Shown piece after piece: positions 16,138-25,922 of a stretch of DNA of 64,000 bases; position 1 is the first letter of the stretch; the number at the start of each line of letters is the position of its first letter. The stretch is taken from positions 2,900,001 to 2,964,000 of the forward strand of contig NZ_CP166679.1 in NCBI RefSeq assembly GCF_041320605.1, given 5' to 3'. The position numbers and the translations under genes are program-made. The notes below the pieces were generated by a model. It was not told the origin of the DNA, did not search any database, and was given only the letters and a program-made list of their open reading frames with translations. Source of the stretch: Arenibacter antarcticus. GTDB taxonomy: Bacteria; Bacteroidota; Bacteroidia; Flavobacteriales; Flavobacteriaceae.

Positions 16138-16806
16138 TTATTTTAAACTATAAGTGTTCTTGGTATTCATAAATGGGGCTATCACAGAGAACCAAAGGTC
16201 ATATCCTTTTTGATTCATATGCAGTTTGTCTGCAAGAAAAATATCCTGCTTTACGTTTTTCCCGTCTAGCATGGCGCTCCACACATCCGCATATTCCACG
16301 CCAGATTCCTTGCGGGCAAGTTTTTTGAACTTGCGGTTTAGCTTCTTATACGTTCTTTTATAGCCCCAGCGGGATATACTTGGTTTTGCAGCAATTAGGA
16401 TGATCTGGACGTCATTGCCACTTTTTTTAATATTGGATATTATTTGTTTTGTCGTCCCTATAATTTCTCTTGGTTTTTTATGTGAAACGATGTCGTTATC
16501 TCCTTCATAGATAAAAACCATTTTAGGTTTGAATTTCAAAATCAGCTCCTGCTCATACTTTAGGAGGTCGGATGCCTGGGATCCCCCAAAACCTGTGTTT
16601 ACAATTTGATGATCGGGAAACATTGCCTCCAAATTTTTCCACATACGAATACTGGAGCTGCCGGTGAAAACAATGGTTTCTTTTTTGACATCCCAAATAG
16701 TATCGTATTTCATTTGAAGTGCTAGGACTTCATTTTGAAAAGCCGAATTCTGCTGACCAATGACAATGGTAGAAAACAAAAAAAGCAGGTATAATAGTGG
16801 TTTCAA
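16138..16806 (-). CDS. Exported SGNH/GDSL hydrolase
   Basis: The 222-residue esterase has an N-terminal signal peptide (MKPLLYLLFLFSTIVIGQ). SGNH blocks are visible: VFTGSSSIRMW (block I, serine about 51), NTGFGGSQASD (block II glycine), YEGDNDI (block III, N in GDND) and DKLHMNQKGYD (block V, D and H). This arrangement fits acyl or acetyl esterases acting on carbohydrates. It is upstream of and close to the GH20 gene on the same strand. Confidence 0.87.
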   Translation of the reverse strand: MKPLLYLLFLFSTIVIGQQNSAFQNEVLALQMKYDTIWDVKKETIVFTGSSSIRMWKNLEAMFPDHQIVNTGFGGSQASDLLKYEQELILKFKPKMVFIYEGDNDIVSHKKPREIIGTTKQIISNIKKSGNDVQIILIAAKPSISRWGYKRTYKKLNRKFKKLARKESGVEYADVWSAMLDGKNVKQDIFLADKLHMNQKGYDLWFSVIAPFMNTKNTYSLK

Positions 16807-17062
16807 ATTTATAAAAATTAAAGGTTAAATTATAATAATTGTTCTAATCTGCCAATATATTTCGACAGGGAACATAGTGAGTACGCCATTGGTATCACTA
16901 TTCTTGATCAATTTTTTAAACTGATGAATAGAACTGAATAGCTGTGGCCAAATAAAATCTAGATTAATTTAGGTGATTTGAGACAAATTTTTATTTCCAA
17001 TGCCCAATTTCTATTGAATTAAATTTAAAGTCTAGAATTGATCACCGAGGAAAAATTTAAGA

Positions 17063-18310
17063 TTACTCCTGAATAATTGCCTGATATACCATCTGTCTCA
17101 TTTTTTCACCATAATAATTATTGTACGGTTGTAATTGGCTCATTAAAATAACCACCAAATCTTCTTTAGGGTCGATAAAGAAATAAGTGCAATAGGCGCC
17201 ACTCCAATAATACTGTCCAACAGACCCCAAACTTTTACTGTCCGCTAGATTGTTAGTTATTCCAAAGCCAAGTCCAAAACCTTGGCCCGGAGCCTGATAA
17301 AGGTCGCCTACTTGATTCATGGTCATGATTTCCACTGTTTTAGGACTTAGTAAATGTTTGCCATTATACTCCCCTTTATTGAGCAACATCTGGCAGAATT
17401 TCATATAGTCTTCGGCGGTTGAAAATAGGCCATGCGTACCACCATAAATAGTATTGCCTTCTATGGGCAACTGGTTGGGTGAATTTATAAGTTTCCCACC
17501 TTTATCAATATTGTGAACGGGCATCCATCTTTCACTTTTATCTTTGGATATATTGTATCCGGTATCTTCCATTTCCAAAGGTTCAAAAAGGCGTTTTTTC
17601 AGAAATTCGGCGGTGTTTAAACCGCTGAAATGTTCAATTAATAGTGAAAGTACATCTGGGGAGGCACTATAATACCATTGTTCTCCAGGTTGCCCTATTA
17701 AGGGTAATTGAAGCATGGTATTTACCCTGCTTTCAATGTTCTTATGCGGCTCTGAGTACAAAGCTTTTGCATAATCGTTATCCAAAGTTGTTCCTCCTAA
17801 ACCATGTGAAAATCCAGCGGTATGTGTTAATAGGTGGGTAATGGTAATTTCCTTATTTGCCGGAATTGTTTCTCCTTTTGCGCCCTCATCTACATTCTTT
17901 GCTACTCTTATATTTTTAAATTGTGGCAAGTATTTGGAAACGGGATCGGTTAATGAAAAATACCCTTCTTCATACAACATCATAAAAGCAGCCGTTACTA
18001 TGGGCTTGGTCATGGACATGATGTGGAAGAGTTGATCTTGTTTGATGGATGATCTATCCGCTATACTACTATAACCATAGGTGGCTTTATGAACTACCTG
18101 CCTTTTTCTAACAATATAGGATACGGCTCCCGGAATTTTTCCATTGTCTATTTCTTGCTGTAAGAAAGTGTCATATCTGTGTAATCGTTCCTTGTCAACA
18201 CCGGCTATGGTAGTATTTGGAATAAGTTCTATGTTAGATTGCCCATAAACCAAAGTGCTGAAAATCAATAAAAAACTTAGGATAGAAAATAGGTGTTTGG
18301 TGGTTTTCAT
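17063..18310 (-). CDS. Exported serine hydrolase, class C beta-lactamase family
   Basis: The 415-residue protein has a Sec signal peptide (cleavage near VYGQ-S) and a beta-lactamase/transpeptidase-like domain. The active site SMTKP (SxxK, about residue 98) and YSASPD (YxS, about 217) are present, with HGLFSTAEDYMKFCQML and a late GQYYWSGAYCTYFFIDP region where the HxG/KTG-equivalent would be. The family includes esterases and D-aminopeptidases, and nothing points to antibiotic hydrolysis. Single gene with 256 bases of unremarkable sequence downstream. Confidence 0.87.
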   Translation of the reverse strand: MKTTKHLFSILSFLLIFSTLVYGQSNIELIPNTTIAGVDKERLHRYDTFLQQEIDNGKIPGAVSYIVRKRQVVHKATYGYSSIADRSSIKQDQLFHIMSMTKPIVTAAFMMLYEEGYFSLTDPVSKYLPQFKNIRVAKNVDEGAKGETIPANKEITITHLLTHTAGFSHGLGGTTLDNDYAKALYSEPHKNIESRVNTMLQLPLIGQPGEQWYYSASPDVLSLLIEHFSGLNTAEFLKKRLFEPLEMEDTGYNISKDKSERWMPVHNIDKGGKLINSPNQLPIEGNTIYGGTHGLFSTAEDYMKFCQMLLNKGEYNGKHLLSPKTVEIMTMNQVGDLYQAPGQGFGLGFGITNNLADSKSLGSVGQYYWSGAYCTYFFIDPKEDLVVILMSQLQPYNNYYGEKMRQMVYQAIIQE

Positions 18311-18409
18311 AGTTTTGGATATAAGGTGTTTTTAAAGATAAGGCTAAAAAAATAAAATTATAACTGCTTTAAAGTTATTATCTTAGTAATTACCACCAAA
18401 CCAAAACCA

Positions 18410-20635
18410 ATGAACCCACTTAATTTGTTCTCACCGAGATGCGTGCTTGTCACCTTATTTATATTCTTTTTATTTGGAAATGGGTATTCTCAAATAACCG
18501 AGCCAACAATTAATACAGATGGAAGACCTACAGCTACAGCAATTCCTATTGTAAGCCATCCCACTATGGATGGAGATGTGCTTAACGATGAAGTTTGGCA
18601 AAAGATTGCACCTTTAGGGGGACTGGTTCAGAGTCAACCTAATTTTGGTCAGCCTGCTAGTGAGCGTACGGAAATAAGAATTGCTTATACGGAACATATT
18701 TTTTATTTGTCTGTAATTTGTTATGATTCAGAGCCAGATAAGCTGGTAGTCTCTGATGCCAGACGGGATGCTTCCTTGGATAATACGGATGCCTTTATTT
18801 TTATAGTGGATACCTATAAGGACAATCAGAACGGATTTATTTTTGGCACCAATTCGTTGGGTGTGGAATATGATGCGCAGGTAGATAACGAGGGACAGGG
18901 AAACTTTAATGCCAATAGGCAACAAGGAGGCACTATAGGCGGATTTAATTTAAATTGGGATGGATCTTGGAAGGTTAAAACTACCGTTAGCGCTATTGGT
19001 TGGAGTGCTGAATTCGCCATTCCTTTACGAACTTTACGCTTTCAGCCAGGAAAGGATTGGGGCATTAATTTCAGACGTAATATTAGGAAATCTAACGAAA
19101 TAGTCTATTGGTCACCCATGCCTATCGGATTTAATCTAAATAGGCTTTCCCTTGCCGGAAGCCTTATGGGATTGGACTTAAAAAGTCCTAATAATCTAAA
19201 GGTAATTCCCTATGTACTAGGAAAAATGGCGAAGGATTTTGAGATTATAGATTCAAAAACAAAGTTTACCGGCGAAATTGGTGGCGATATAAAATTCAGT
19301 ATTACGCCTAGTCTTACTTTGGATCTTACCTATAATACTGATTTTGCCCAAGTTGAGGTAGATGAGCAACAGGTGAATTTAGACCGATTTAATCTGTTTT
19401 TCCCAGAAAAGCGACCCTTTTTTTTAGAAAATGCTGGCTTGTTCAGTGTTGGCAGCCCAGGGGAAGTGGATCTATTTTTTAGTAGGCGTATTGGCATTGG
19501 GGATGATGGTAATATTGTTCCCATCATAGGTGGGGCTAGATTGTCTGGTAAGATACGCCGTACCAATGTTGGTTTGCTGACTATGTTTACCGATGAGGTT
19601 GAAACTGCCGGTATCCACAAGAACAATTATACTGTGGCCCGAGTAAATCATGAATTTAAAGGGCGTTCTGCTTTGGGTGCTACATTTATTAATAGAGCAG
19701 GTATTGGCGTCGACGATGATTTTAACAGCACCTTAGCCGTAGATGGCAAGCTAGGGCTGGGGCGAAAAGCAAGAATGAGCGGATTTTATGCCCGTACTAA
19801 TGGTCCTAACGATACTATAAATGAACATTCCTTTCAACTAAAGACAGATTATGTATGGAATAGTTGGGAAGTTAGTGGTGGATATACCGAAGTAGGGGAA
19901 GGTTTTAATCCGGAAGTTGGATTCCTGCAACGTGCGGCCTTTAGAAAGTCGGAAGCCCGGGTGCTATATCATTATAGACCTAAAAATGAAAACTCAATCA
20001 TCATGGAATTGCGACCGCATATTTCTTATAATAGTTTTTGGAATTTTGACGGTTTCCAGGAAACTAGTTATTTGCACATAGACAATCATTGGGAGTTTAA
20101 GAGCGGAATGGAAGTACATACCGGGATGAATCTTACCACCGAAGGGGTATTGGAGCCATTCGAGATCTCGGATGGTGTAACGGTACTCCCCGACACCTAT
20201 AAACACGTAGAATCCCAGCTTGTTTTCTTTACTAATAAAAGTAAACCGGTTTCAGTAAACCTTCGGTCGGTGATGGGAGGTTCTTTTGGGGGAAGTCGGT
20301 ATCAACAAAGTGCTACATTAAGTGTACGACTAGGAGATAAATTTAATTCTGATTTCGCTTATCTCTACAACAACTATCAATTGCCTGTGGGGGATTTTAC
20401 CGCAAATATTTTTAGAAGTCAAATGTCCTATTCCTTTAAGCCAAACCTATATGTTCAAAGTTTGGTGCAACACAATTCTGCCCGCGAATTATGGGCAATT
20501 AATTTACGGTTGGGATGGTTGCAACGTGCTAATACCGGACTATTTGTAGTCTATAATTATAATGTACGTGAAGGCGATCCTCTAAATAATAGTTTCATTC
20601 TTAAATATAGCCGTATGTTCGATTTGGTGAAGTAG
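18410..20635 (+). CDS. DUF5916 outer-membrane protein with CBM9-like domain
   Basis: The 741-residue exported protein has a signal peptide ending GNGYSQ. Residues about 40-235 are a carbohydrate-binding family 9-like beta-sandwich (MDGDVLNDEVWQKIAPL, SDARRDASLDNTDAFIF, WSAEFAIPLRTLRF), and the rest, DUF5916, alternates strands typical of a beta-barrel with FFPEKRPFFLENAGLF at its start. It ends ILKYSRMFDLVK, with a terminal pattern suited to outer-membrane insertion. Ligand unknown. It is divergent from the serine hydrolase. Confidence 0.87.
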   Translation: MNPLNLFSPRCVLVTLFIFFLFGNGYSQITEPTINTDGRPTATAIPIVSHPTMDGDVLNDEVWQKIAPLGGLVQSQPNFGQPASERTEIRIAYTEHIFYLSVICYDSEPDKLVVSDARRDASLDNTDAFIFIVDTYKDNQNGFIFGTNSLGVEYDAQVDNEGQGNFNANRQQGGTIGGFNLNWDGSWKVKTTVSAIGWSAEFAIPLRTLRFQPGKDWGINFRRNIRKSNEIVYWSPMPIGFNLNRLSLAGSLMGLDLKSPNNLKVIPYVLGKMAKDFEIIDSKTKFTGEIGGDIKFSITPSLTLDLTYNTDFAQVEVDEQQVNLDRFNLFFPEKRPFFLENAGLFSVGSPGEVDLFFSRRIGIGDDGNIVPIIGGARLSGKIRRTNVGLLTMFTDEVETAGIHKNNYTVARVNHEFKGRSALGATFINRAGIGVDDDFNSTLAVDGKLGLGRKARMSGFYARTNGPNDTINEHSFQLKTDYVWNSWEVSGGYTEVGEGFNPEVGFLQRAAFRKSEARVLYHYRPKNENSIIMELRPHISYNSFWNFDGFQETSYLHIDNHWEFKSGMEVHTGMNLTTEGVLEPFEISDGVTVLPDTYKHVESQLVFFTNKSKPVSVNLRSVMGGSFGGSRYQQSATLSVRLGDKFNSDFAYLYNNYQLPVGDFTANIFRSQMSYSFKPNLYVQSLVQHNSARELWAINLRLGWLQRANTGLFVVYNYNVREGDPLNNSFILKYSRMFDLVK

Positions 20636-20666
20636 GTCAGTAGTATTCTTGGTCACCCTAATATCG

Positions 20667-20694
20667 ATTTAACAAAAATAACTTCTTGTTAAAT
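20667..20694. terminator. Possible weak terminator hairpin
   Basis: A 9-bp AT-rich inverted repeat (ATTTAACAA/TTGTTAAAT) with a 10-base loop lies in the 64-base gap between two convergent genes. Stability is low. Confidence 0.3.
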
Positions 20695-20699
20695 AAAAG

Positions 20700-21620
20700 C
20701 TATCTAACTCCTTTTACATTCATTTCCAGGGTGTAAACGGAATTCATCGCTGTAATAAAGAGAGTTTTTTGCTCCTTTCCTCCAAAAGTGACATTAGCGG
20801 TCCATTTTTGTTCAATTGGAATATGTAAAATTTTCTCTCCTTCTTTGTTGAATACGATAACGCCATTCCCTGTGAGATAGACGTTCCCCTTGTTATCTAA
20901 TGTCATACCGTCTGATCCCAAATTTGTAAATAAAGTCTTATTGCTTAAACTTCCATCTGTATTTACACTATAGGAATAGGTTTTTTTGTCACCGATATCG
21001 GCAACGTATAAGGTCTTACCATCTGGACTACCTATGATGCCGTTTGGTTGAACAAGGTCATCGGCAACCACTGATATGTTATTTTTGTCAGGAGAAAAGT
21101 AGTAGACTTGCTGACTTTCCAATTCCATTTCGGTTCTTGTCCAATAGGGTCTTTTGTAAAAGGGGTCTGTAAAGTAGATTCCCCCTTTAGTGTCTACCCA
21201 AAGATCATTGGGGCCATTTAGTTTTTTACCCTCGTATTCATCGATTAAAACGGTTACCTCTTTATCGGCGTCTATTCGCCATAACTGGTTTTTTTCATCG
21301 GCGCATGCCAGAAGATTACCATCGTTGTCAAAATATAGACCATTGGACCTCCCAGAGGGTTCCATGAAAACGGAAACCGTATTATTCAACGCCGACCATT
21401 TTAGAATGCGGTCGTTGGGTTGATCGGTAAAGAACACATCGCCATTGGGTGCCATGGCAGGCCCCTCCGTAAACGAATACTCGGCAGACAGCTGTTGTAG
21501 CTCGGCTCCTTCCGCTATTAAGGGAGCATCTTGTGCGCTACAGGAAAACCATAAGAACAGGGATGTCCCTAAAACAATTTTTAAGAATGGATTGAAGGTA
21601 GGTTTTATAGATGAAATCAT
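20700..21620 (-). CDS. Exported SMP-30/gluconolactonase-like protein
   Basis: The 306-residue beta-propeller has an N-terminal signal region (hydrophobic to about residue 28, then CSAQDAP). Family signatures include YSFTEGPAMAPNGDVFFTDQPNDRI (metal-binding glutamate in EGP), NGPNDLWVDTKGGIYFTDP and VQPNGIIGSPDGKTLYVAD. Relatives hydrolyse sugar lactones using a divalent metal; this one acts outside the cytoplasm. Whether the cysteine is lipidated is unclear, since WFSC is a poor lipobox. Confidence 0.87.
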   Translation of the reverse strand: MISSIKPTFNPFLKIVLGTSLFLWFSCSAQDAPLIAEGAELQQLSAEYSFTEGPAMAPNGDVFFTDQPNDRILKWSALNNTVSVFMEPSGRSNGLYFDNDGNLLACADEKNQLWRIDADKEVTVLIDEYEGKKLNGPNDLWVDTKGGIYFTDPFYKRPYWTRTEMELESQQVYYFSPDKNNISVVADDLVQPNGIIGSPDGKTLYVADIGDKKTYSYSVNTDGSLSNKTLFTNLGSDGMTLDNKGNVYLTGNGVIVFNKEGEKILHIPIEQKWTANVTFGGKEQKTLFITAMNSVYTLEMNVKGVR

Positions 21621-21881
21621 GATTTATAGTGGTTATCTGTTTTACTGTTTTTTAGGCTCGGAATTAAATTGTCACCTTAACCGCAATTGGGTAAATTAAC
21701 AATACTAAAGAAATTAATAAATTGGCCTATCTCTTCGTTAATATTAAAAAAGAGGGGTGTTTATGAAAGCTGTAGGCGTATCCTAACTTCATCTAGCGCA
21801 TAAATGATTACAGTTAATTGTTAATAGACTAAAGTTAGCTAAAAACTCGGGATTATGGAAGTGTGAAATGGGCGGACTTTG

Positions 21882-21889
21882 TATTTTTG
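21882..21889 (+). promoter_or_regulatory. Bacteroidota -7 box for mazG (TATTTTTG)
   Basis: Exact TAnnTTTG match 16 bases before the mazG ATG. The in-frame TTG at 21879 lies upstream of it and cannot be the start of a transcript beginning downstream. Confidence 0.55.
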
Positions 21890-21905
21890 TACAAAAGTTA
21901 CTTTT

Positions 21906-22679
21906 ATGAATTCTAGGGAATCCCAGTTACAAGCATTTGATCGATTATTGACTATCATGGACGAATTACGCTCGCAATGTCCATGGGATAAAAAGCAGAC
22001 CATGGAAAGCCTTAGGCATTTGACCATTGAGGAAACCTATGAATTGGGAGATGCTATACTTGATAATGATTTGGAGGAAATTAAAAAAGAGTTGGGTGAT
22101 GTACTGTTGCATATTGTTTTCTATGCTAAAATAGGGAGTGAGACCAACCATTTTGATATTGCCGATGTCGCCAATGAAATTTGTGAAAAATTGATTAATA
22201 GGCATCCTCATATTTATGGAGATGTGGTAGTGCAAGACGAGGAAGAGGTTAAGCGGAATTGGGAAAATATTAAATTAAAAGAAGGAAAAAAGAGTGTATT
22301 GGAAGGGGTGCCAAAAGGACTTCCAGCACTGGTGAAAGCAAGTCGTATTCAAGATAAGGTGGCCGGGGTAGGTTTTGACTGGGAAAAACCAGAACAAGTA
22401 TGGGAGAAGGTGGAAGAGGAGTTGAAGGAATTTAAGGTGGAGGTAGAGAATGACAATACCGATGCCATGGAAGCTGAATTTGGCGATGTTCTGTTTTCTA
22501 TGGTCAATTACGCCCGTTTTTTGAACATAAGCCCTGAGAATGCGTTGGAACGCACAAATAAAAAGTTTATAAAGCGCTTTCAATATCTAGAAGGTAAGGC
22601 CAAGGAGCAAGGGAAGTCCTTAAAGGATATGACCCTAAGTGAAATGGATGTTTTTTGGGAAGAAGCCAAGACGATCTAA
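21906..22679 (+). CDS. mazG: Nucleoside triphosphate pyrophosphohydrolase MazG
   Basis: The 257-residue protein has two tandem MazG domains, as in E. coli MazG. The first has CPWDKKQTMESLRHLTIEETYELGDAI and EIKKELGDVLLHIVFYAKI (EExxE...ExxD metal site); the second has EEELKEFKVEV and EAEFGDVLFSMVNYARFL. It hydrolyses NTPs and dNTPs to monophosphates in the cytosol, cleaning nucleotide pools. I start at the ATG at 21906 (MNSRESQLQAF) because the longer TTG frame begins ahead of the promoter box. Confidence 0.94.
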   Translation: MNSRESQLQAFDRLLTIMDELRSQCPWDKKQTMESLRHLTIEETYELGDAILDNDLEEIKKELGDVLLHIVFYAKIGSETNHFDIADVANEICEKLINRHPHIYGDVVVQDEEEVKRNWENIKLKEGKKSVLEGVPKGLPALVKASRIQDKVAGVGFDWEKPEQVWEKVEEELKEFKVEVENDNTDAMEAEFGDVLFSMVNYARFLNISPENALERTNKKFIKRFQYLEGKAKEQGKSLKDMTLSEMDVFWEEAKTI

Positions 22680-22807
22680 GAAAGGAACCATACTTTAAAG
22701 AATTTTCTGTTATCTCGTTTGTAGCACTACCTCCATGCCGATTTGGAGTTGGAACCGAGGGGGGCTATAAAATTTGATCTGTGTAGCGTATTGCGCTTAA
22801 TAAGTAC

Positions 22808-22837
22808 TTGAAATCTGCAGGAGAAACTTTATCTTTG
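22808..22837 (+). promoter_or_regulatory. Complete Bacteroidota promoter (TTG-N19-TATCTTTG)
   Basis: A TTG at 22808-22810 is followed after exactly 19 bases by TATCTTTG (22830-22837), the expected -33/-7 arrangement of the primary sigma factor. It drives the MATE gene. Confidence 0.7.
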
Positions 22838-22858
22838 TCCCCTTTTAATAATTATATC

Positions 22859-24241
22859 TTGTTACGAAAATATACAAAGGAGTTCCGTTATAACTTAACT
22901 CTATCCTTCCCTGTTATTTTGGGAATGTTGGGGCATACTTTTGTTCAGTTTGCCGACAATATTATGGTGGGGCAATTGGGGACGGCAGAACTTGCCGCAG
23001 TTTCTTTAGGCAATAGCTTTATTTTTATAGCCATGTCTTTGGGTATAGGATTTTCTACTGCGATTACCCCTTTAGTGGCCGAAGCCGATGGGGCCGGAAA
23101 TACAGCGGATGGGAAGAGTGCCTTAAAACATGGGCTCGTCCTATGTACCATACTTGGTTTCAGTTTGTTTGGGCTCATTTTATTGGCCAAACCACTAATG
23201 TATATGATGAAGCAGCCTATAGAGGTAGTGGAATTGGCAATGCCTTATCTTAATCTGGTGGCTTTTTCCCTAGTACCTCTCATTATATTCCAGGCATTAA
23301 AACAATTTTCCGAGGGATTGTCACAAACTACCTACCCCATGTATGCCACCGTAATTGCCAATGTGGTGAATATTGTACTTAATTACTTGCTTATATTTGG
23401 TTCTTTAGGATTCCCGAAGTGGGGGATTGTGGGGGCCGCTATAGGTACCTTGATCTCGCGAGTGGTCATGGTACTATTTTTATGGGAACTTATTAAGCGT
23501 AAAAAGAAATTTCAAGAGTATGTAACGGGTATCAATTTTAGGAAAATTGAGAAAACGGTGATGAAAAAGATAATAGATCTTGGCTTTCCCTCGGCCCTAC
23601 AAATGTTTTTTGAAGTAGCTATTTTTACCGCAGCAGTATGGATCAGTGGCGTTTTGGGTAAAAATGCACAAGCGGCCAACCAAATTGCGCTTAACTTAAG
23701 CAGTATGACCTTTATGGTAGGAATGGGGCTCGGAGTTGCTGCTATGGTAAGGATTGGGAACCAAAAAGGACTGGGGTCGTTTAGGGAGTTAAGGCGTATC
23801 GCCCTCTCCTTATTTCTGCTTACCTTTTTATTGGAGGTCGTTTTTGCCATATCATTTATACTACTAAAAGATTGGTTACCCACCATATATTTGGACGTTG
23901 GGGATATGGCTAATTTACAGGATAATACAGAGGTAATTGTCCTAGCCGCCCAATTGCTGTTTGTTGCGGCATTTTTCCAGATTTCGGATGGGGTACAAGT
24001 GGTTGTATTAGGGGCATTACGGGGACTGCAGGATGTAAAGATACCAACAATGATTACCTTTGTGGCCTATTGGCTTATTGGTTTTCCAATTAGTTTTTAT
24101 CTGGGAATTTATACCTCTTTGGGCAGCACGGGGATATGGGTCGGATTGTTGGCCGGACTCACGGCATCGGCTATAATGTTGTATATTCGATTTAATTATT
24201 TAACAAAAAAATTGATACGAACAAAGGAGGCTTTGTCCTAA
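22859..24241 (+). CDS. MATE family efflux transporter
   Basis: This polytopic protein (about 12 membrane helices, 460 residues from the chosen start) is a Na+ or H+-coupled multidrug/toxin exporter. The N-terminal half has FPVILGMLGHTFVQFADNIMVGQLGTAELAA and the C-terminal half repeats the fold (GFPSALQMFFEVAIFTAAVWISG), with the conserved SDGVQVVVLGALRGLQD loop. The frame is open back to a TTG at 22808, but that TTG is the promoter -33 element; the next plausible start is TTG at 22859 (protein MLRKYTKEFRYN). NorM/DinF-type subgroup. Confidence 0.9.
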   Translation: MLRKYTKEFRYNLTLSFPVILGMLGHTFVQFADNIMVGQLGTAELAAVSLGNSFIFIAMSLGIGFSTAITPLVAEADGAGNTADGKSALKHGLVLCTILGFSLFGLILLAKPLMYMMKQPIEVVELAMPYLNLVAFSLVPLIIFQALKQFSEGLSQTTYPMYATVIANVVNIVLNYLLIFGSLGFPKWGIVGAAIGTLISRVVMVLFLWELIKRKKKFQEYVTGINFRKIEKTVMKKIIDLGFPSALQMFFEVAIFTAAVWISGVLGKNAQAANQIALNLSSMTFMVGMGLGVAAMVRIGNQKGLGSFRELRRIALSLFLLTFLLEVVFAISFILLKDWLPTIYLDVGDMANLQDNTEVIVLAAQLLFVAAFFQISDGVQVVVLGALRGLQDVKIPTMITFVAYWLIGFPISFYLGIYTSLGSTGIWVGLLAGLTASAIMLYIRFNYLTKKLIRTKEALS

Positions 24242-24323
24242 AAAAGTGTATCATAAAAATATAATATTGTATTTCACGACCGGTAGGTAAGAGAAATACT
24301 TTTAATAAAATAAAAGGCTATTT

Positions 24324-24551
24324 ATGGAATTTCCTAAATTTTTATTGGGCGATAATACTGATTATCCCACCGCTATTTTTGTAGTGCACACCGAATATCC
24401 ACGATTTATTATCAATCTGGAAAATGATGAGGTAGAATGGTTGGAAGACTTTAGTCCGGCAGATGAAAAGGATCTGGAAGAAGAGGCAGAAAGCTTAATT
24501 GAAGCTGCAACGGCTTTTTACGATAGGGAAATTTCTAGGTACGAAGATTAG
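24324..24551 (+). CDS. Small acidic conserved protein
   Basis: A 75-residue cytosolic protein, rich in glutamate and aspartate, with no recognised domain. It starts MEFPKFLLGDNTDYP and has VVHTEYPRFIINL followed by an acidic helix (DEKDLEEEAESLIEAA). Similar small proteins occur in Flavobacteriia, from memory. It precedes the PAP2 phosphatase gene by six bases and is probably co-transcribed with it. Function unknown. Confidence 0.72.
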   Translation: MEFPKFLLGDNTDYPTAIFVVHTEYPRFIINLENDEVEWLEDFSPADEKDLEEEAESLIEAATAFYDREISRYED

Positions 24552-24557
24552 GGAAAA

Positions 24558-25127
24558 ATGATGGAAGAATTGGTGCATTATGACGAGGAATTATTTCTTT
24601 TCCTTAATCATTTAGGGAATTCCCATTGGGATGGGTTTTGGCTCTTTATAACCAATAAATGGAGCGCTATTCCACTCTATGTATTTCTTGCCTACCTCAC
24701 TTATAGGACATTTGGTGTGAAACAATTGGTAGTGGTAATGGTTAGCATTGCGATTATGATCTTGGCTACCGATCAACTGGCTAATTTTTTTAAATATGGG
24801 GTGCAACGCCTACGTCCATGCCATGATCTAGAGATTGGTGGTTTGGTGCGTTTGGTTAAGGATTCTTGTGGTGGGAAATATGGCTATTTTTCTGCCCATG
24901 CCGGTAATTCCTTTGCGGTAGCCGTATTCTTTTCCTTTCTATTCGGAACAAAATATAAATTTCTAAGCGTATTTTTAATAGTGTGGGCCGCTGTGGTTGC
25001 CTATAGCAGAATCTATATAGGGGTGCATTTCCCTTTGGATATTCTCACAGGGGCCATGGTTGGAATTTTCATGTCCAGCTTGTTCTTTAACCTGTTTTTA
25101 AGGGTCAGGGCCAGATTCAATCTATAA
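24558..25127 (+). CDS. PAP2 family phosphatase
   Basis: The 189-residue membrane enzyme has about five helices and the three phosphatidate-phosphatase motifs: KYGVQRLRPC (C1, about 75-84), SAHAGNS (C2, first catalytic histidine) and SRIYIGVHFPLD (C3, second histidine and aspartate). C2 reads SAHA rather than the usual PSGH, a common variant in undecaprenyl or lipid A phosphatases. Likely acts on a lipid phosphate at the periplasmic face. ATG ATG at the start leaves a one-codon ambiguity. Confidence 0.9.
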   Translation: MMEELVHYDEELFLFLNHLGNSHWDGFWLFITNKWSAIPLYVFLAYLTYRTFGVKQLVVVMVSIAIMILATDQLANFFKYGVQRLRPCHDLEIGGLVRLVKDSCGGKYGYFSAHAGNSFAVAVFFSFLFGTKYKFLSVFLIVWAAVVAYSRIYIGVHFPLDILTGAMVGIFMSSLFFNLFLRVRARFNL

Positions 25128-25232
25128 TCCAAAAATCTGGATTATTGAAGGTACAAGGTGGGTTATTTAGTTTGTGTAACTAGGGTTCCATTCCTAATTA
25201 AAGTCGCACCAGAATTTTCCTGAAAAATGCTG

Positions 25233-25922
25233 CTATACCTTGTTACCAGTTTTCTCTTTCCTAAATATCCACTGGTTTAAGGGGTTAAGAAAGATCATTA
25301 AAAACAGTAAACCGAAGGCAAATTCGTATACTTCCCAAGTTCTATTGGCAGGGTTTAGGGCTACAAAAACCGTAGTTATCAAAAAAGCGATAGTATGATG
25401 CCATTTTACTATCGGAACAGCAAAACTATCCGCTAAATTTTTAAACCAGGTCTGTTTGCGATAGAGTATGGGGGATACAATTAGGTAGAGGAACATAACA
25501 GCGAAGAGCAATTGACTAAAAATCAGCTTATTGATCTTCTTTTCACCCACTACTAAATTATGTAAGTTGGTTTCACCTTGTGCATTGTTCTCTAGGAAAA
25601 AATCACTAGAAGCTACTTCAAAGATACGCTGTCCCCAAGAAATTTCCTCACCAGCCCCAAAAAGGAAGAGAATTGTAAAAATAAAAGTGCCAATTTTCCA
25701 AAGTGATTTTTTATACTTCCAAAGTGAAAATAGGTGGTATAGGGAAAGTGCAGATATTCCAAATAACATTACTGCGGTTCCCCATTCCACGGGACCGTCT
25801 TCCTGGGCAAACTTATTGTTGAAATAAACTTCATCGGTAAGGCCTAGGTAAAGTCCTGATAATATGGCCAAGAGTAAGATTACATAAGCTACTTTTTCAA
25901 ATTTTGTCAAAAGGTTCATCAT
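25233..25922 (-). CDS. Uncharacterised multi-pass membrane protein
   Basis: The 229-residue protein has about seven hydrophobic segments and no family I can name. The striking motif is GAGEEISWGQRIF (about 91-103), after the third helix, followed by a polar loop (NNAQGETNLHN). The acidic pair and tryptophan-glycine-glutamine suggest a membrane active site or metal site. It is last in a four-gene lipid-glycosylation operon and its ATG overlaps the GT39 stop (ATGA), so a role on the same lipid-linked substrate is likely (inference). Confidence 0.72.
   Translation of the reverse strand: MMNLLTKFEKVAYVILLLAILSGLYLGLTDEVYFNNKFAQEDGPVEWGTAVMLFGISALSLYHLFSLWKYKKSLWKIGTFIFTILFLFGAGEEISWGQRIFEVASSDFFLENNAQGETNLHNLVVGEKKINKLIFSQLLFAVMFLYLIVSPILYRKQTWFKNLADSFAVPIVKWHHTIAFLITTVFVALNPANRTWEVYEFAFGLLFLMIFLNPLNQWIFRKEKTGNKV

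Noticed and set aside
17063-18310. Antibiotic-resistance beta-lactamase
   Set aside because: The family signature (SMTKP, YSA) occurs in many esterases and peptidases; nothing specific to resistance enzymes is seen.
21879-21905. Longer mazG frame starting TTG at 21879
   Set aside because: The TTG sits upstream of an exact -7 box, so it would not be in the transcript; the ATG at 21906 fits the family.
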